Source: Streptomyces coelicoflavus
GTDB taxonomy: Bacteria > Actinomycetota > Actinomycetes > Streptomycetales > Streptomycetaceae
Assembly: GCF_003112555.1 (NCBI RefSeq)
Contig: NZ_BEWB01000004.1
Coordinates: forward strand, 496,001-560,000
Length of the DNA stretch: 64,000 nucleotides
Direction: 5' to 3'
The notes below the pieces were generated by a model. That model was given only the letters and a program-made list of their open reading frames with translations. It had not been told where the DNA came from and made no database searches. The translations under genes were made by a program, and so were the position numbers. Below are positions 1-8,236 of this stretch, piece by piece (within the stretch, counting starts at the first letter, position 1; every line of letters starts with the position of its first letter).

Positions 1-720
1 GTCGCCGGTCAGCGGGGTCTCCCCGCCCGGGGCGAAGAACTGCTGCCACACCTTCGCCTCGCCGAACACATCACCCGTGGACGATGCGACGTAGACGTCC
101 GCCTCCGCGTTCTGGGAGAAGGTGACGATGTCGGCCTTGGCGTCACCGGTGAAGTCGGTGGGGCCTCCGCCGAAGAGGGCGGTGCCGCGCTCCGCCTCGG
201 CCAGCAGTGCGCGGGCCTTGGCCTCCGCCTCGTCGTAGCGGGAGGGGAAGGCGGAGCCCTGGACGAGTTGTGCGAGCTGGCCGGCCGTGGCGCCGGGGTT
301 CGCCCGGTCCTTGACGATGGCGCGGGTGACGAACTGCGTCGCCGCGTACCAGGGGTCCATGATCTGCTCGACGGTTCCCCAGCCGTAGCTGGGACGCTGC
401 TGGAAGACGCCGATGGAGTCCTTGTCGCCGCAGGGCAGGTTGTTCATGTGCGACTCGACCCAGCCTGCCTCGAAGGCCGCCAGGGTGACCTTCGGGTTGG
501 CGTTGTGGGCGCGGGCGACGCGCAGGACGTTCACGAGGACGCTCGGGTCGTGGGTCGGCGGCACATAGCAGGAGGCGTCCAGGACCTCGGCGTTGGCCAG
601 GTTCTTGGGCGGCTTCGGCGTCGGATCGGCGGCCTGGGCGGGTGCGGCGCCGACGGCTATCAGGAGGCCTGCCGGGGCGAATCCCGCGGCGCAGGCGGAC
701 AGACGTCTGGGACGGGGCAT
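1..720 (-). CDS. Secreted lysozyme-like transglycosylase with FG-GAP repeats (C-terminus beyond window)
   Basis: The visible 240 residues start with a signal peptide (MPRPRRLSACAAG followed by a hydrophobic stretch and an AQA cut site near residue 31). A lysozyme-like domain spans about residues 50-170. Its AGWVESHMNN segment carries the likely catalytic Glu, and GVFQQRPSYGWG is typical of actinobacterial wall-lytic transglycosylase-like domains. From about residue 185 the first FG-GAP/VCBS blades begin (DFTGDAKADIVTF), with Asp-rich calcium-loop motifs. The gene runs off the left edge, so most of the propeller is missing. A GAAAGGG ribosome site precedes the ATG. The next gene, 34 bases upstream on the same strand, is an M23 peptidase with the same propeller. 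The likely role is cleavage of peptidoglycan glycan strands outside the cell. The family call is by motif only. Confidence 0.8.
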   Translation of the reverse strand, partial: MPRPRRLSACAAGFAPAGLLIAVGAAPAQAADPTPKPPKNLANAEVLDASCYVPPTHDPSVLVNVLRVARAHNANPKVTLAAFEAGWVESHMNNLPCGDKDSIGVFQQRPSYGWGTVEQIMDPWYAATQFVTRAIVKDRANPGATAGQLAQLVQGSAFPSRYDEAEAKARALLAEAERGTALFGGGPTDFTGDAKADIVTFSQNAEADVYVASSTGDVFGEAKVWQQFFAPGGETPLTGD

Positions 721-754
721 GGGTGTGCCCTTTCGATGTGGGTACGGGTGGTGG

Positions 755-2248
755 CTAGAGGCTGGTTTCGCCGGGGGTGCCGAAGAAGTCGTGCCATTTG
801 CGGCCGTCGACGAAGGCGTCGGTGCCGTTGGAGACGGACACGTAGACGTCGGCGTCGGTGTTGTGGGTGAAGGTGACGATGTCGTCCTTGCCGTCGCCGT
901 CGTAGTCGCCGACGTAGGGGAATTCGCCGGTGGGGGAGAAGAAGTCGTTCCAGCGGGTGCCGGGGCCGTACTTGTTTCCGTCGGAGAGGGCGACGTAGAC
1001 GTCGGATTCGGTGCCTTGGGTGAAGGCGAGGATGTCGTCCTTCTTGTCGCCGTTCACGTCGCCGATGCGGGGGAGTTCTCCGGCGGGGGCGAAGTGGTCG
1101 TGGACCAACTTGCCGGTGCCGAAGGCGTCCTTGCCGTTGGAGAGGGCGGCGTAGACGTCGGCGGTGGTGCCCTGGGTGAAGGTGATGAGGTCGTCGTCTC
1201 CGTCGCCGTCGATGTCACCGAGGGCGGGGAACTCTCCGGCGGGGGCGAAGAAGTCGTGCCAGACCGTGGCGGTGTGGAAGCCGTCCTTGCCGTTGGACAG
1301 GGCGACGTAGACCTTGGCGTCGGCGTCGTGGGTGAAGGTGACGATGTCGTCGTAGCCGTCGCCGTTGACGTCACCGACTGCCGGGACTTCGCTGCCGGGT
1401 GCGAAGTGGTCGTGCCAGACGGTCGCGGTTCCGAAGTTGTTGCCGTTGGAGAGGGCGACGTAGACGTCGGAGTCGGGGCCCTTGGTGAAGGTGACGACGT
1501 CGTCCTTGTGGTCGCCGTTGAAGTCGCCGGTGAGAGGGGTCTCGCCGCCGGGGGCGAAGAAGTCGTGCCACTCCTTGGCCTCGCCGAATCCCGCGCGGGT
1601 GGACGGCGCGACGTAGACGTCCGCCTCCGCGTTCTGGGTGAACGTCACGATGTCGTCGACACCGTCACCCGTGAAGTCCGTCGGCGACCCGGCCAGCAAC
1701 GGCTGGGGTGTGCCGCAGTTGCCGCTGGTGTGGCGGGCGGCCGTGGCGCTGTAGCGCAGTGCCACGCGGTCGACCACAATGGGCATGTTCTGGCCGTCGG
1801 CCTCCTGCTCGTAGTGCAGGTGGGCCCCGAACGACTCGCCCGTGTTGCCGACCTTGCCCAGCTCGTCGCCGGTGCGGACGTACTGGCCCTTGGCGACGGA
1901 GATGCGGTCCAGATGGGCGACCAGGCTGGTCCAGCCGCCCCCGTGGTCGACGCGCACGTAGTTGCCGTACCCGGAGCTGTTGGGCATGGGCACCGCGTCG
2001 ATCACGGTGCCGGACGCCGAGGCCAGGGCCGGGGTGCCGAGGTCGGCCGAGCCCGCGATGTTGAAGTCGATCGCGTTGTGGACCTCGGAGGAGTGGTGGT
2101 AGTAGTCCCGTCCCTCTCCGCACGGCCAGGGCGCGCGGAAGTCCGGGCGGGGGCCGGCGGCCGAGGCCGGCTGGGCGGGAAGCAGGAGGGAGCCCAGGGC
2201 CAGCACGGCGGTGCCGGCCAGGCCCAGACTGAGCTGCCGTCTTCGCAC
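755..2248 (-). CDS. Secreted M23 (LytM-type) metallopeptidase with FG-GAP propeller
   Basis: The protein has 497 residues. I chose the GTG at 2248 because an AGGA ribosome site lies just upstream and the protein then starts MRRRQLSLGLAGTAVLALG, a good signal peptide ending ASA near residue 30. The M23 domain (about residues 30-160) shows the zinc motifs HNAIDF (HxxxD) and HLHYEQ (HxH), so it should cleave peptide cross-links in peptidoglycan. From about residue 170 to the end there are about seven FG-GAP/VCBS blades, each with D-G-D/N-G-x-D-D-I loops, followed by a short GETSL tail. The propeller blades match those of the genes on both sides in order. It may be cotranscribed with the transglycosylase-like gene downstream; the two could act together in wall turnover. 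The missing piece is experimental substrate proof. Confidence 0.85.
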   Translation of the reverse strand: MRRRQLSLGLAGTAVLALGSLLLPAQPASAAGPRPDFRAPWPCGEGRDYYHHSSEVHNAIDFNIAGSADLGTPALASASGTVIDAVPMPNSSGYGNYVRVDHGGGWTSLVAHLDRISVAKGQYVRTGDELGKVGNTGESFGAHLHYEQEADGQNMPIVVDRVALRYSATAARHTSGNCGTPQPLLAGSPTDFTGDGVDDIVTFTQNAEADVYVAPSTRAGFGEAKEWHDFFAPGGETPLTGDFNGDHKDDVVTFTKGPDSDVYVALSNGNNFGTATVWHDHFAPGSEVPAVGDVNGDGYDDIVTFTHDADAKVYVALSNGKDGFHTATVWHDFFAPAGEFPALGDIDGDGDDDLITFTQGTTADVYAALSNGKDAFGTGKLVHDHFAPAGELPRIGDVNGDKKDDILAFTQGTESDVYVALSDGNKYGPGTRWNDFFSPTGEFPYVGDYDGDGKDDIVTFTHNTDADVYVSVSNGTDAFVDGRKWHDFFGTPGETSL

Positions 2249-2393
2249 TTCGGAAGTCCTTCCTCGGGAACGGCGGTCGCCGTCGGTCGGTGTGGGCGCA
2301 CGACTGACCGGAGCGCGCGCCCGAGCAGGGGCGCGCGTCCGGAAGCCGTGGGTACGGGGGAGAGGGTTGGGGTCAGGGAGAGCGTCGGGGCGT

Positions 2394-5063
2394 TCAGAGA
2401 GAGGTCTCGCCGGGGAGGCCGAAGAAGTCGTTCCACTTCCTCGACGCCCCGAAGGCGGTGCCGGTGGAGAGCGCCACGTGCACGTCGGCCCCGGGAGTGT
2501 GGTCGAAGGAGACCACGTCGTCGCGGCCGTCCTCGTCGAAGTCACCGACGTACGGGAAGGCGCCGGGACCCGAGAACGCCTCGTGCCACACGCCCTTGGT
2601 GACGAAGCCCTCGCCGTCGGACAGGGCGACGCGGACCTCGGCGTCGGCGTCGGCGGTGAAGGAGGCGATGTCGTCGCGGCCGTCCCCGTCGAAGTCGCCC
2701 ACGCGCGGCAGTTCGGCGCCGGTGGAGAAGCCGGTGAGGACCTTGCGCGCGGGCCCGAAGGACTCGCCGTCGGAGAAGGCGACGTAGACGGCGGCCTCGG
2801 TGCCCTTGGTGAAGGTGATGACGTCGTCCTTCCTGTCGCCGTTCACGTCGCCCACGGCCGGGAACTCGCCGCGCGGCGCGAAGTGGTCGTGCCATTTCCC
2901 GCCGGTGCCGAAGGTCGTGCCGTTGGAGAGGGACACGTAGACGCCGGCGGTGTCGCCCTGGGTGAAGGTGACGATGTCGTCGGTGCCGTCGCCGTCGAAG
3001 TCGCCCACGGCCGGGACCTCGTCGCCGGGTGCGAAGTGGTCGCTCCACTTCTCCCCGGTGGCGAACGAGGTGCCGGTGGAGGGCGCGACGTAGACGTCGG
3101 CGGTCGACCCCTGGGTGAAGGTGATCGCGTCGTCCTTGTCGTCCCCGTTGAAGTCACCGGTGAGCGGTGTCTCCCCGGCGGGCGCGAAGTGGTCGTTCCA
3201 CTTGCCGCCGCCGGTGAACGCGGTGCCGTCCGAGGGCGCCGCGTAGACCTCGGCGCCGCTGCCGCGGGTGAACGTGACGACGTCGTCCTTGCCGTCACCC
3301 GTCACGTCGGTCGGTGAGCCGCCGAGCATCAGCCCGCCCGCGTCGCCGTAGTGGACCTCGAGTTCCGCGATCGAGGTGAAGGTCCGGTCGCCGCCCGGCC
3401 GTCCGACGATCCGCACGCCGTCGCCCGCCGTCGGGTCGAAGGAGAACGTGTAGGTCCGGTGCGGGCCCGCGGAGCTGCCGTACGGGTAGTCGGGACCCAC
3501 GCGCTGCCCGGAGACGTCCACCCACCGGTTGTCCCGCCGTACCTGCACCCTCAGGTCGGCCGCGAACCAGCCGCCGTCGGCGAACATGTCACCGGTGGTG
3601 TAGGTGACCCTGTTCATCATGTACTGGCGCGGCCAGGTGTAGCCCCACCAGCTCTCCGTCTTGCGCTCGTCGTTCCAGTCGTCCTCGCTCTGGTCGCGGT
3701 TGCCGTCGGCGTAGTACCCGTCCTTGCCGAAGTGGGTGGCCCGCTGGACGGGCACGGTGCCGGGCTCGCGGGCGAGGTTGCGGTTCGGGTCGGCGGCGTT
3801 GTCGGGGACGGTGTCGCGGCGCGGTTCCAGACTCAGTTTCCGCAGGGAGAAGGTGTACGCCCAGTGGTCGCCGGCCGGGTAACCGCCGCCGCAGGGGCAG
3901 ACGTTGGACTGGAGCCACATCGACTTGCCGTCGGCGCTGATGTACTTGGAGGGGATGGTGGTCGCGTAGCCGCCGTGCTTGGTGTGGGTCCAGGGGTAGC
4001 CGCCGAAGTCCTTGGACGCGAAGTGCTTCCAGGGCCCCCAGGGGGTCGGGGACTCGTAGAACTCGAAGGTGTACTCGGTCCACGAGGTGTAGACGTACCG
4101 GTCGAGCGGCTTGTTGTAGACCACGCCGCCCTGCCCGAGGACGGTCATGTTCCGCGCCCGGCCGGGAGTGAACACGTCCTGGTAGACGCGGCGGTCGTCG
4201 TGCAGGACCGGCTGCCGCCGGGCGATGTCCGCGGACCAGACCGGGTTGCCGGAGGCGTCCGTACCGGAGGCGTACTGCCAGGCGTTCTCGTCCATGACGG
4301 AGTTCTTGTACACGCGGGCCAGGTACAGGTCGACCGGGTCGGGGACGGTGTCGTCGAAGGAGTCCCGCCAGTTGTGGTCCAGGCCGTACGCGTAGACGTA
4401 GTCGTCGGGGGCGTTGGCGTAGTTCTTGCCGTAGTCCAGGAACATCACCGTGGTGAAGACACCGCCGCCGAACATGGGGCGGCTGCGGTCCCAGGTCCAG
4501 GTGCGGCCCTTGTCGGTGGACCTGGCGATCGTCGCGGCGGGGGCGTCGTTGAAGTCGTGCGCCAGGTCCTGCACCGCGAGGTAGAGGTCGCCGTTCACGC
4601 AGGCCATGCCGGTGGGCTTGCGGTTGTGGCCGGCGTTCCATATCTGGCCGACGTCCGTGGAGAGCTGGGTGCCGCTCAGCCCGCCGGGCATGCCGGAGAT
4701 CTTCGCCACGCCGATGTCGCTGCCGACCGTGCCGAAGCCGACCCCGTCGCCGTACGCGGTGTACACGTTGTCGTCGTCGGCCCAGCAGTTGGGCCAGAGG
4801 TCACCGTGGGCCTGGTTGTCGCCGGCCGCGGGGGCGCCCACGGAGGCGGCGGGGTCCACCGCGACGGTCGAGAAGAAGTCGCCGGCCGGAGGGGAGCCGG
4901 CGGCGAGGGCGGAGGCCCGTACGACGGGTGGCTCCGGGGCCGGAGCATCCGCTGCCGTGCTCGACGGCAGGGCGGTCAGCATCATGCCGAGGGCGACGGA
5001 GGCCGTGGCCAGGGCACGGCTCAGGACTCTCGCGGGTCTGCGAGGCGGGGCGGATCTGGGCAT
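2394..5063 (-). CDS. Secreted DUF4185-type protein with discoidin-like segment and FG-GAP propeller
   Basis: The 889-residue protein starts at an ATG preceded by GGGAG and has an N-terminal signal peptide (hydrophobic ALATASVALGMMLTAL). Residues about 65-420 resemble DUF4185 proteins, a five-bladed glycosidase-like fold, with repeated W/Y-rich segments such as DNVYTAYGDGVGFG and STDKGRTWTWD. Residues about 430-570 look like a carbohydrate-binding or discoidin-like beta-sandwich (WWGYTWPRQYMMNRV, ending IAELEVHYG). The rest is a seven-blade FG-GAP/VCBS calcium propeller ending GLPGETSL, parallel to the two genes downstream. The N-terminal family assignment is from general pattern and is tentative; a role in binding or cleaving an external polysaccharide is inferred. 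Upstream sits a perfect palindrome at 5103-5114 that may control this gene. Confidence 0.7.
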   Translation of the reverse strand: MPRSAPPRRPARVLSRALATASVALGMMLTALPSSTAADAPAPEPPVVRASALAAGSPPAGDFFSTVAVDPAASVGAPAAGDNQAHGDLWPNCWADDDNVYTAYGDGVGFGTVGSDIGVAKISGMPGGLSGTQLSTDVGQIWNAGHNRKPTGMACVNGDLYLAVQDLAHDFNDAPAATIARSTDKGRTWTWDRSRPMFGGGVFTTVMFLDYGKNYANAPDDYVYAYGLDHNWRDSFDDTVPDPVDLYLARVYKNSVMDENAWQYASGTDASGNPVWSADIARRQPVLHDDRRVYQDVFTPGRARNMTVLGQGGVVYNKPLDRYVYTSWTEYTFEFYESPTPWGPWKHFASKDFGGYPWTHTKHGGYATTIPSKYISADGKSMWLQSNVCPCGGGYPAGDHWAYTFSLRKLSLEPRRDTVPDNAADPNRNLAREPGTVPVQRATHFGKDGYYADGNRDQSEDDWNDERKTESWWGYTWPRQYMMNRVTYTTGDMFADGGWFAADLRVQVRRDNRWVDVSGQRVGPDYPYGSSAGPHRTYTFSFDPTAGDGVRIVGRPGGDRTFTSIAELEVHYGDAGGLMLGGSPTDVTGDGKDDVVTFTRGSGAEVYAAPSDGTAFTGGGKWNDHFAPAGETPLTGDFNGDDKDDAITFTQGSTADVYVAPSTGTSFATGEKWSDHFAPGDEVPAVGDFDGDGTDDIVTFTQGDTAGVYVSLSNGTTFGTGGKWHDHFAPRGEFPAVGDVNGDRKDDVITFTKGTEAAVYVAFSDGESFGPARKVLTGFSTGAELPRVGDFDGDGRDDIASFTADADAEVRVALSDGEGFVTKGVWHEAFSGPGAFPYVGDFDEDGRDDVVSFDHTPGADVHVALSTGTAFGASRKWNDFFGLPGETSL

Positions 5064-5102
5064 GGGTCTCTGCTCCCGGTGCGACTCGGGTCGGCCAGCT
5101 TA

Positions 5103-5114
5103 GAAATCGATTTC
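5103..5114. promoter_or_regulatory. Palindromic operator candidate, copy 1
   Basis: GAAATCGATTTC is a perfect 12-base palindrome about 40 bases upstream of the start codon of the DUF4185-type gene. A central CG in a symmetric half-site pair is typical of LacI-family operators, but no LacI gene is in this window, so the regulator is unknown. Confidence 0.45.
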
Positions 5115-5279
5115 AGCGGACGGTACTAGGGCGCTGTGGGCACGTCAACTGGGCTGCTGAGCACCAATGTTGGACGCAAATCGGGAGGAAGGGTCGCTTT
5201 GGCCCGGCGTGTGGTGCGGGACCACCGGAGCCTGCATCGCCCGCGGGGAATCGCCGATGTGGTCTGGTGAGGTATACGT

Positions 5280-5291
5280 GAAATGGATTTC
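5280..5291. promoter_or_regulatory. Palindromic operator candidate, copy 2
   Basis: GAAATGGATTTC differs from the palindrome at 5103-5114 by one central base. It lies 177 bases away from that copy and about 78 bases upstream of the lipoprotein start. Two copies in one divergent control region support a real protein-binding site and would allow looping or joint control of both genes. Confidence 0.4.
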
Positions 5292-5368
5292 TCGAACACC
5301 GGAAGTCACCCGGAACCGAAGTGACCGGGACTCCACGGCGTGGAACGCCGGTGCGGCAGGATGGCCGC

Positions 5369-6052
5369 ATGATCCGTCATGCGCGCGTCCTGCCGGTGCT
5401 GTTGCTGGCCCCGCTGCTTCTCACCGCCTGCGGCTCCGAGAAGGCGGACGCGGGCGCACCGTCCGGGGCCGCCTCGGCGACGGTCGTGGAGGAGACCCCG
5501 GACGAGTCCCCGGCCGAGGCACCGGGTGAAGGGGAACTGACCGTCCGCGCCCAGGCGATGGGCGTGGCCCCCGAACTGGTCTACGTCACCGAGGCCCCCG
5601 GCTTCACCCTCGCCGAGCAGTCCGTCGGCGTCCTCGGCGACGACGGGTTCTCCGCCACCTGGGTCGACGGCGACACCAACGCGCTACTGCGCCTGGCCGT
5701 CGACCGGGGCTCGATCACCGCCGGTACCTGCCCCGGCCAGCCCGTCGGCGACATGTCCGGCGAGCACACCACCTGCGAGCGCGACGGTGACGCCTGGTAC
5801 CGCACCGGCGCCGGACGGCACGAGTACGCGCTGCCCGAGGAGGGGCACGTCGTACGCGTCTCGGCCGAGCAGGACGCCGTACCGCGCGACGTCCTGCGCG
5901 CGGCCGCCCTCGCCGCCCAGCGCCCCGACGCCGCCGAGACCGACCGCCTCCTGCCCTCCGCCGAACCCGCGCCCGCCACGCCGGTCGAGCGCGGCGACCT
6001 GCCGCCGTTCGGCGACGGAGCCCCCGACAACCGCGTGGACGAGGGCGGCTGA
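5369..6052 (+). CDS. Secreted lipoprotein of unknown function
   Basis: The 227-residue protein begins MIRHARVLPVLLLAPLLLTACGSE: a short charged start, a hydrophobic core and a lipobox LTAC, so it should be lipid-anchored to the outside of the membrane by the Cys at residue 21. I preferred this ATG over an in-frame start 48 bases upstream because it places the signal peptide at the N-terminus. The mature part is acidic and Pro/Ala rich at first (residues 25-60). A compact domain about residues 65-195 has two further Cys pairs in TCPGQPVGDMSGEHTTCERD that could form a disulphide. No family was recognised. It is divergent from the secreted propeller genes and shares their control region. Confidence 0.75.
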   Translation: MIRHARVLPVLLLAPLLLTACGSEKADAGAPSGAASATVVEETPDESPAEAPGEGELTVRAQAMGVAPELVYVTEAPGFTLAEQSVGVLGDDGFSATWVDGDTNALLRLAVDRGSITAGTCPGQPVGDMSGEHTTCERDGDAWYRTGAGRHEYALPEEGHVVRVSAEQDAVPRDVLRAAALAAQRPDAAETDRLLPSAEPAPATPVERGDLPPFGDGAPDNRVDEGG

Positions 6053-6083
6053 TCGGGCGCCCCGGTGGATGCGGTGGATGCGG

Positions 6084-6398
6084 CTACGCCGTGAAGGTCG
6101 CCACCGTGTCCAGACCGGCCTGCCGCAGCGTTCGGTGGACGGCCGGGCGGGCGCCCCGGACGGTGAGGGCGACCGGTTCCGGCGTGCGCGTCACCGTCCG
6201 CAGCAGCGCGTAGGCGCAGGCCAGGTCGATGTGGTCCAGGCCGCTCATCTCCAGCGTCCAGGCCCCCGGCTCGCGCAGCCGCGGGTCGAGGAGCAGCTCC
6301 TCCAGCACGCCCAGCGCGGGCGCGTCCAGGTCTCCGGAAAAGGCCAGTACCGCGTGCTGCCCGTCGGCCTCGGCGATCCTTACGGGTGCGTCCGTCAC
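6084..6398 (-). CDS. STAS-domain protein (anti-sigma factor antagonist type)
   Basis: This 104-residue protein starts at GTG 6398 with a strong GAGGAGG ribosome site. The whole length fits a STAS domain: a beta-strand VLAFSGDLDAPAL at residues 17-30, then the conserved WTLEMSGLDHIDLACAYALL segment in which the usual phosphorylatable Ser of SpoIIAA/RsbV proteins would lie near D53-A57. That position appears to be Asp/Leu/Ala rather than Ser, so phospho-switching by a kinase such as the HATPase proteins in this window is not certain. Such proteins bind RsbW-like anti-sigma kinases and free sigma factors. It converges on the lipoprotein gene with a 31-base gap. The partner is unknown. Confidence 0.75.
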   Translation of the reverse strand: MTDAPVRIAEADGQHAVLAFSGDLDAPALGVLEELLLDPRLREPGAWTLEMSGLDHIDLACAYALLRTVTRTPEPVALTVRGARPAVHRTLRQAGLDTVATFTA

Positions 6399-6540
6399 GG
6401 CAGCCTCCTCGGTCGCGCATCGCGTGCGTGGTCTCCATTGTCCCCCAGCCGTGGCGACCGGGGCCTCCCGGAATAGATCCCCGGTCGCGTGGCGCTATGC
6501 CTTGAGCGGTACGAGAGTGCGGCGAAGGGCTGGTGGGCGC

Positions 6541-8049
6541 ATGCGGTCAGGCCAGACGAACCCCGTGGTCAGGACGGTTCACGGCGCGGTACGCGGCAGG
6601 TACGAGCACGGTGTCGCCGTCTTTCGCGGCATCCCCTACGCGGCACCCCCCTTCGGGCCGGGCCGTTTCCGCCCGCCCGTACCCCCCGAGCCCTGGGACG
6701 GCGTCCGCGACGCGGGGTCCTTCGGCCCCACGGCCCCGAAACCGCCGTACTCCGAGGCCTTCGCCCGGTACCTGTCCGACCCGGCGATCGCCGGCGACGA
6801 CTGCCTCAACCTCAACGTCTGGACCCCCGAGCCCGGGCCCGGCGCCCGCCTGCCGGTCCTGTTCTGGCTGCACGGCGGCGCGCTGACCAGGGGTTCCTCG
6901 GCCGTACCGGTCTACGACGGCCACACCTTCGCCCGCGACGGCGTCGTCTGCGTCTCGATCAACTACCGACTGGGTGTGGAGGGCTACGGCCTGTTCCCGG
7001 ACGCCCCCGCCAACGCCGGCCTGCGCGACCAGATCGCCGCCCTCCGGTGGGTGCGGGACAACGTCGCGGCCTTCGGCGGCGACCCCGACCGGGTCACCGT
7101 CGCCGGACAGTCCGCGGGCGCCATCAGCACCGGCGCGCTGCTCGCCGCGCCCGCGGCCCAGGGGCTCTTCCGGCGCGCCGTGCTCCAGAGCGGCGCACCC
7201 GAGGCCGCCGACCGCGACAAGGTGCGGCGCATGGTCCGGCGCATGGCCGCCCGCCTGAAGATCCCCGCCACCGCCGAGGCCTTCGCCGCCGCCGACCGCG
7301 GGCAGCTGCTGCGGGCCCAGGCCGAGGTGGGCCGGTTCAGCAGCCCCGTGCTCGGCGGCCCCGGGTTCGGCCTCGTCGTCGACGGCGACGTGCTGCCCCG
7401 CGACCCTCTGGAGGCGCTCGTCGACGGCGACGCGGCACCGGGCGTCGACCTCATGCTGGGCTGGACCCGCGACGAGTACCGGCTCTGGCTGGTCCCCGGC
7501 GGCCTCGTCGAACGCGTCGACCGTCTCGGCGCGGTGGCCCTCGCGGGCGCCCGCGCCCGCTGCCACTGCGGCAACGAGGTGATCCGCGGCTACCGCGCGG
7601 CACGCCCTGACGCGGGGACCGCCGAAATCGTGGGCCAGCTGGTCACCGACCACCTGCTGCGCATCCCGATGCACCGCGTGGCCGACGCGCGGCCCGGGTC
7701 CTCGTACGTCTACGAGTTCGCCTGGCCGTCCAGCCTGCCCGGCCTCGGCGCCTGCCACGCCCTGGAGCTGGGCTTCGTCTTCGACTCCGGCGACGGCCCC
7801 GACGCGCGCAGACTCGCGGGCGAGGGGGCGCCGCAGGAGCTGGCCGACGCGATGCACGGGGCGTGGGTGCGGTTCGTGGAGTCCGGCGACCCCGGGTGGG
7901 AGGCGTGGGACGCCGCGCATCCCGTACGGGTCTTCGGCGACGGCGCCCCGCACACGGCCTACGGCCCGCTCGACCCCGAGTACGACCTGTGGAAGGCCGA
8001 CGTCACCGGGCCCCGAGGAACGCGGCCCAGGCGTCTGGTCCGACGGTGA
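6541..8049 (+). CDS. Type-B carboxylesterase
   Basis: The 502-residue protein has the length and motif order of the carboxylesterase/para-nitrobenzyl esterase family. FRGIPYAAPPFGPGRF lies near the N-terminus, EDCLNLNV-like DDCLNLNVWTPE follows, and HGG forms the oxyanion hole. The nucleophile elbow GQSAG places the catalytic Ser at 191, the acid is probably Glu312 (TRDEYR), and the His in ACHALELGFVF is residue 406. All three catalytic residues are present. It hydrolyses carboxylic esters; the substrate is unknown. No signal peptide is seen, so it is probably cytoplasmic. The ATG was chosen with a GAAGGG site about 10 bases upstream. The 3' end overlaps the convergent DUF397 gene by 47 bases. 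Confidence 0.9.
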   Translation: MRSGQTNPVVRTVHGAVRGRYEHGVAVFRGIPYAAPPFGPGRFRPPVPPEPWDGVRDAGSFGPTAPKPPYSEAFARYLSDPAIAGDDCLNLNVWTPEPGPGARLPVLFWLHGGALTRGSSAVPVYDGHTFARDGVVCVSINYRLGVEGYGLFPDAPANAGLRDQIAALRWVRDNVAAFGGDPDRVTVAGQSAGAISTGALLAAPAAQGLFRRAVLQSGAPEAADRDKVRRMVRRMAARLKIPATAEAFAAADRGQLLRAQAEVGRFSSPVLGGPGFGLVVDGDVLPRDPLEALVDGDAAPGVDLMLGWTRDEYRLWLVPGGLVERVDRLGAVALAGARARCHCGNEVIRGYRAARPDAGTAEIVGQLVTDHLLRIPMHRVADARPGSSYVYEFAWPSSLPGLGACHALELGFVFDSGDGPDARRLAGEGAPQELADAMHGAWVRFVESGDPGWEAWDAAHPVRVFGDGAPHTAYGPLDPEYDLWKADVTGPRGTRPRRLVRR

Positions 8050-8236
8050 CGTGTCCCTGCGGGGCTTTGGAGTCGCGGATGTGGATGGCGGTGGGTTCGA
8101 CGGCCACCTCGACGCAGTTGCCGCCCTCGTCGCCGCTGTAGCTGGACCTGTGCCACTCGTAGGCGACTTCGATGCAGTTGCCGCCCTCGCTGCCGCTGTA
8201 GCTCGACTTGAACCACCGAAGTGCGGTGCTGCTCAT
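8003..8236 (-). CDS. DUF397 small protein with tandem motif
   Basis: This 77-residue protein belongs to the DUF397 family, small proteins nearly always encoded next to an XRE/DUF5753 regulator in Streptomyces. It carries the signature twice: FKSSYSGSEGGNCIEVA (residues 9-25) and HRSSYSGDEGGNCVEVA (residues 29-45). It then ends in the normal IHIRDSKAPQGHVTVGPDAWAAFL part. The duplication of the first half is odd; most members have one copy. Its ATG overlaps the stop of the upstream XRE gene (ATGA at 8233-8236), so the two are translationally coupled. DUF397 proteins are thought to modulate the partner regulator, as in the whiJ and abaA-like loci. The 3' end runs antisense into the esterase gene. 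Confidence 0.85.
   Translation of the reverse strand: MSSTALRWFKSSYSGSEGGNCIEVAYEWHRSSYSGDEGGNCVEVAVEPTAIHIRDSKAPQGHVTVGPDAWAAFLGAR

Larger units (their letters stand above)
5064..5368. other. Intergenic region between divergent secreted-protein and lipoprotein genes
   Basis: No gene is visible in these 305 bases. They separate the minus-strand DUF4185-type gene from the plus-strand lipoprotein gene and hold two near-identical palindromes, listed separately, one close to each start codon. The local composition is less GC-rich than the genes, as expected for promoters. No clear -35/-10 pair could be chosen with confidence. Confidence 0.6.

Noticed and set aside
593..5129. Long open frames on the plus strand across the propeller genes
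   Set aside because: They mirror the GC-biased codons and periodic repeats of the minus-strand genes, give Val/Gly/Asp-rich nonsense and lack ribosome sites.
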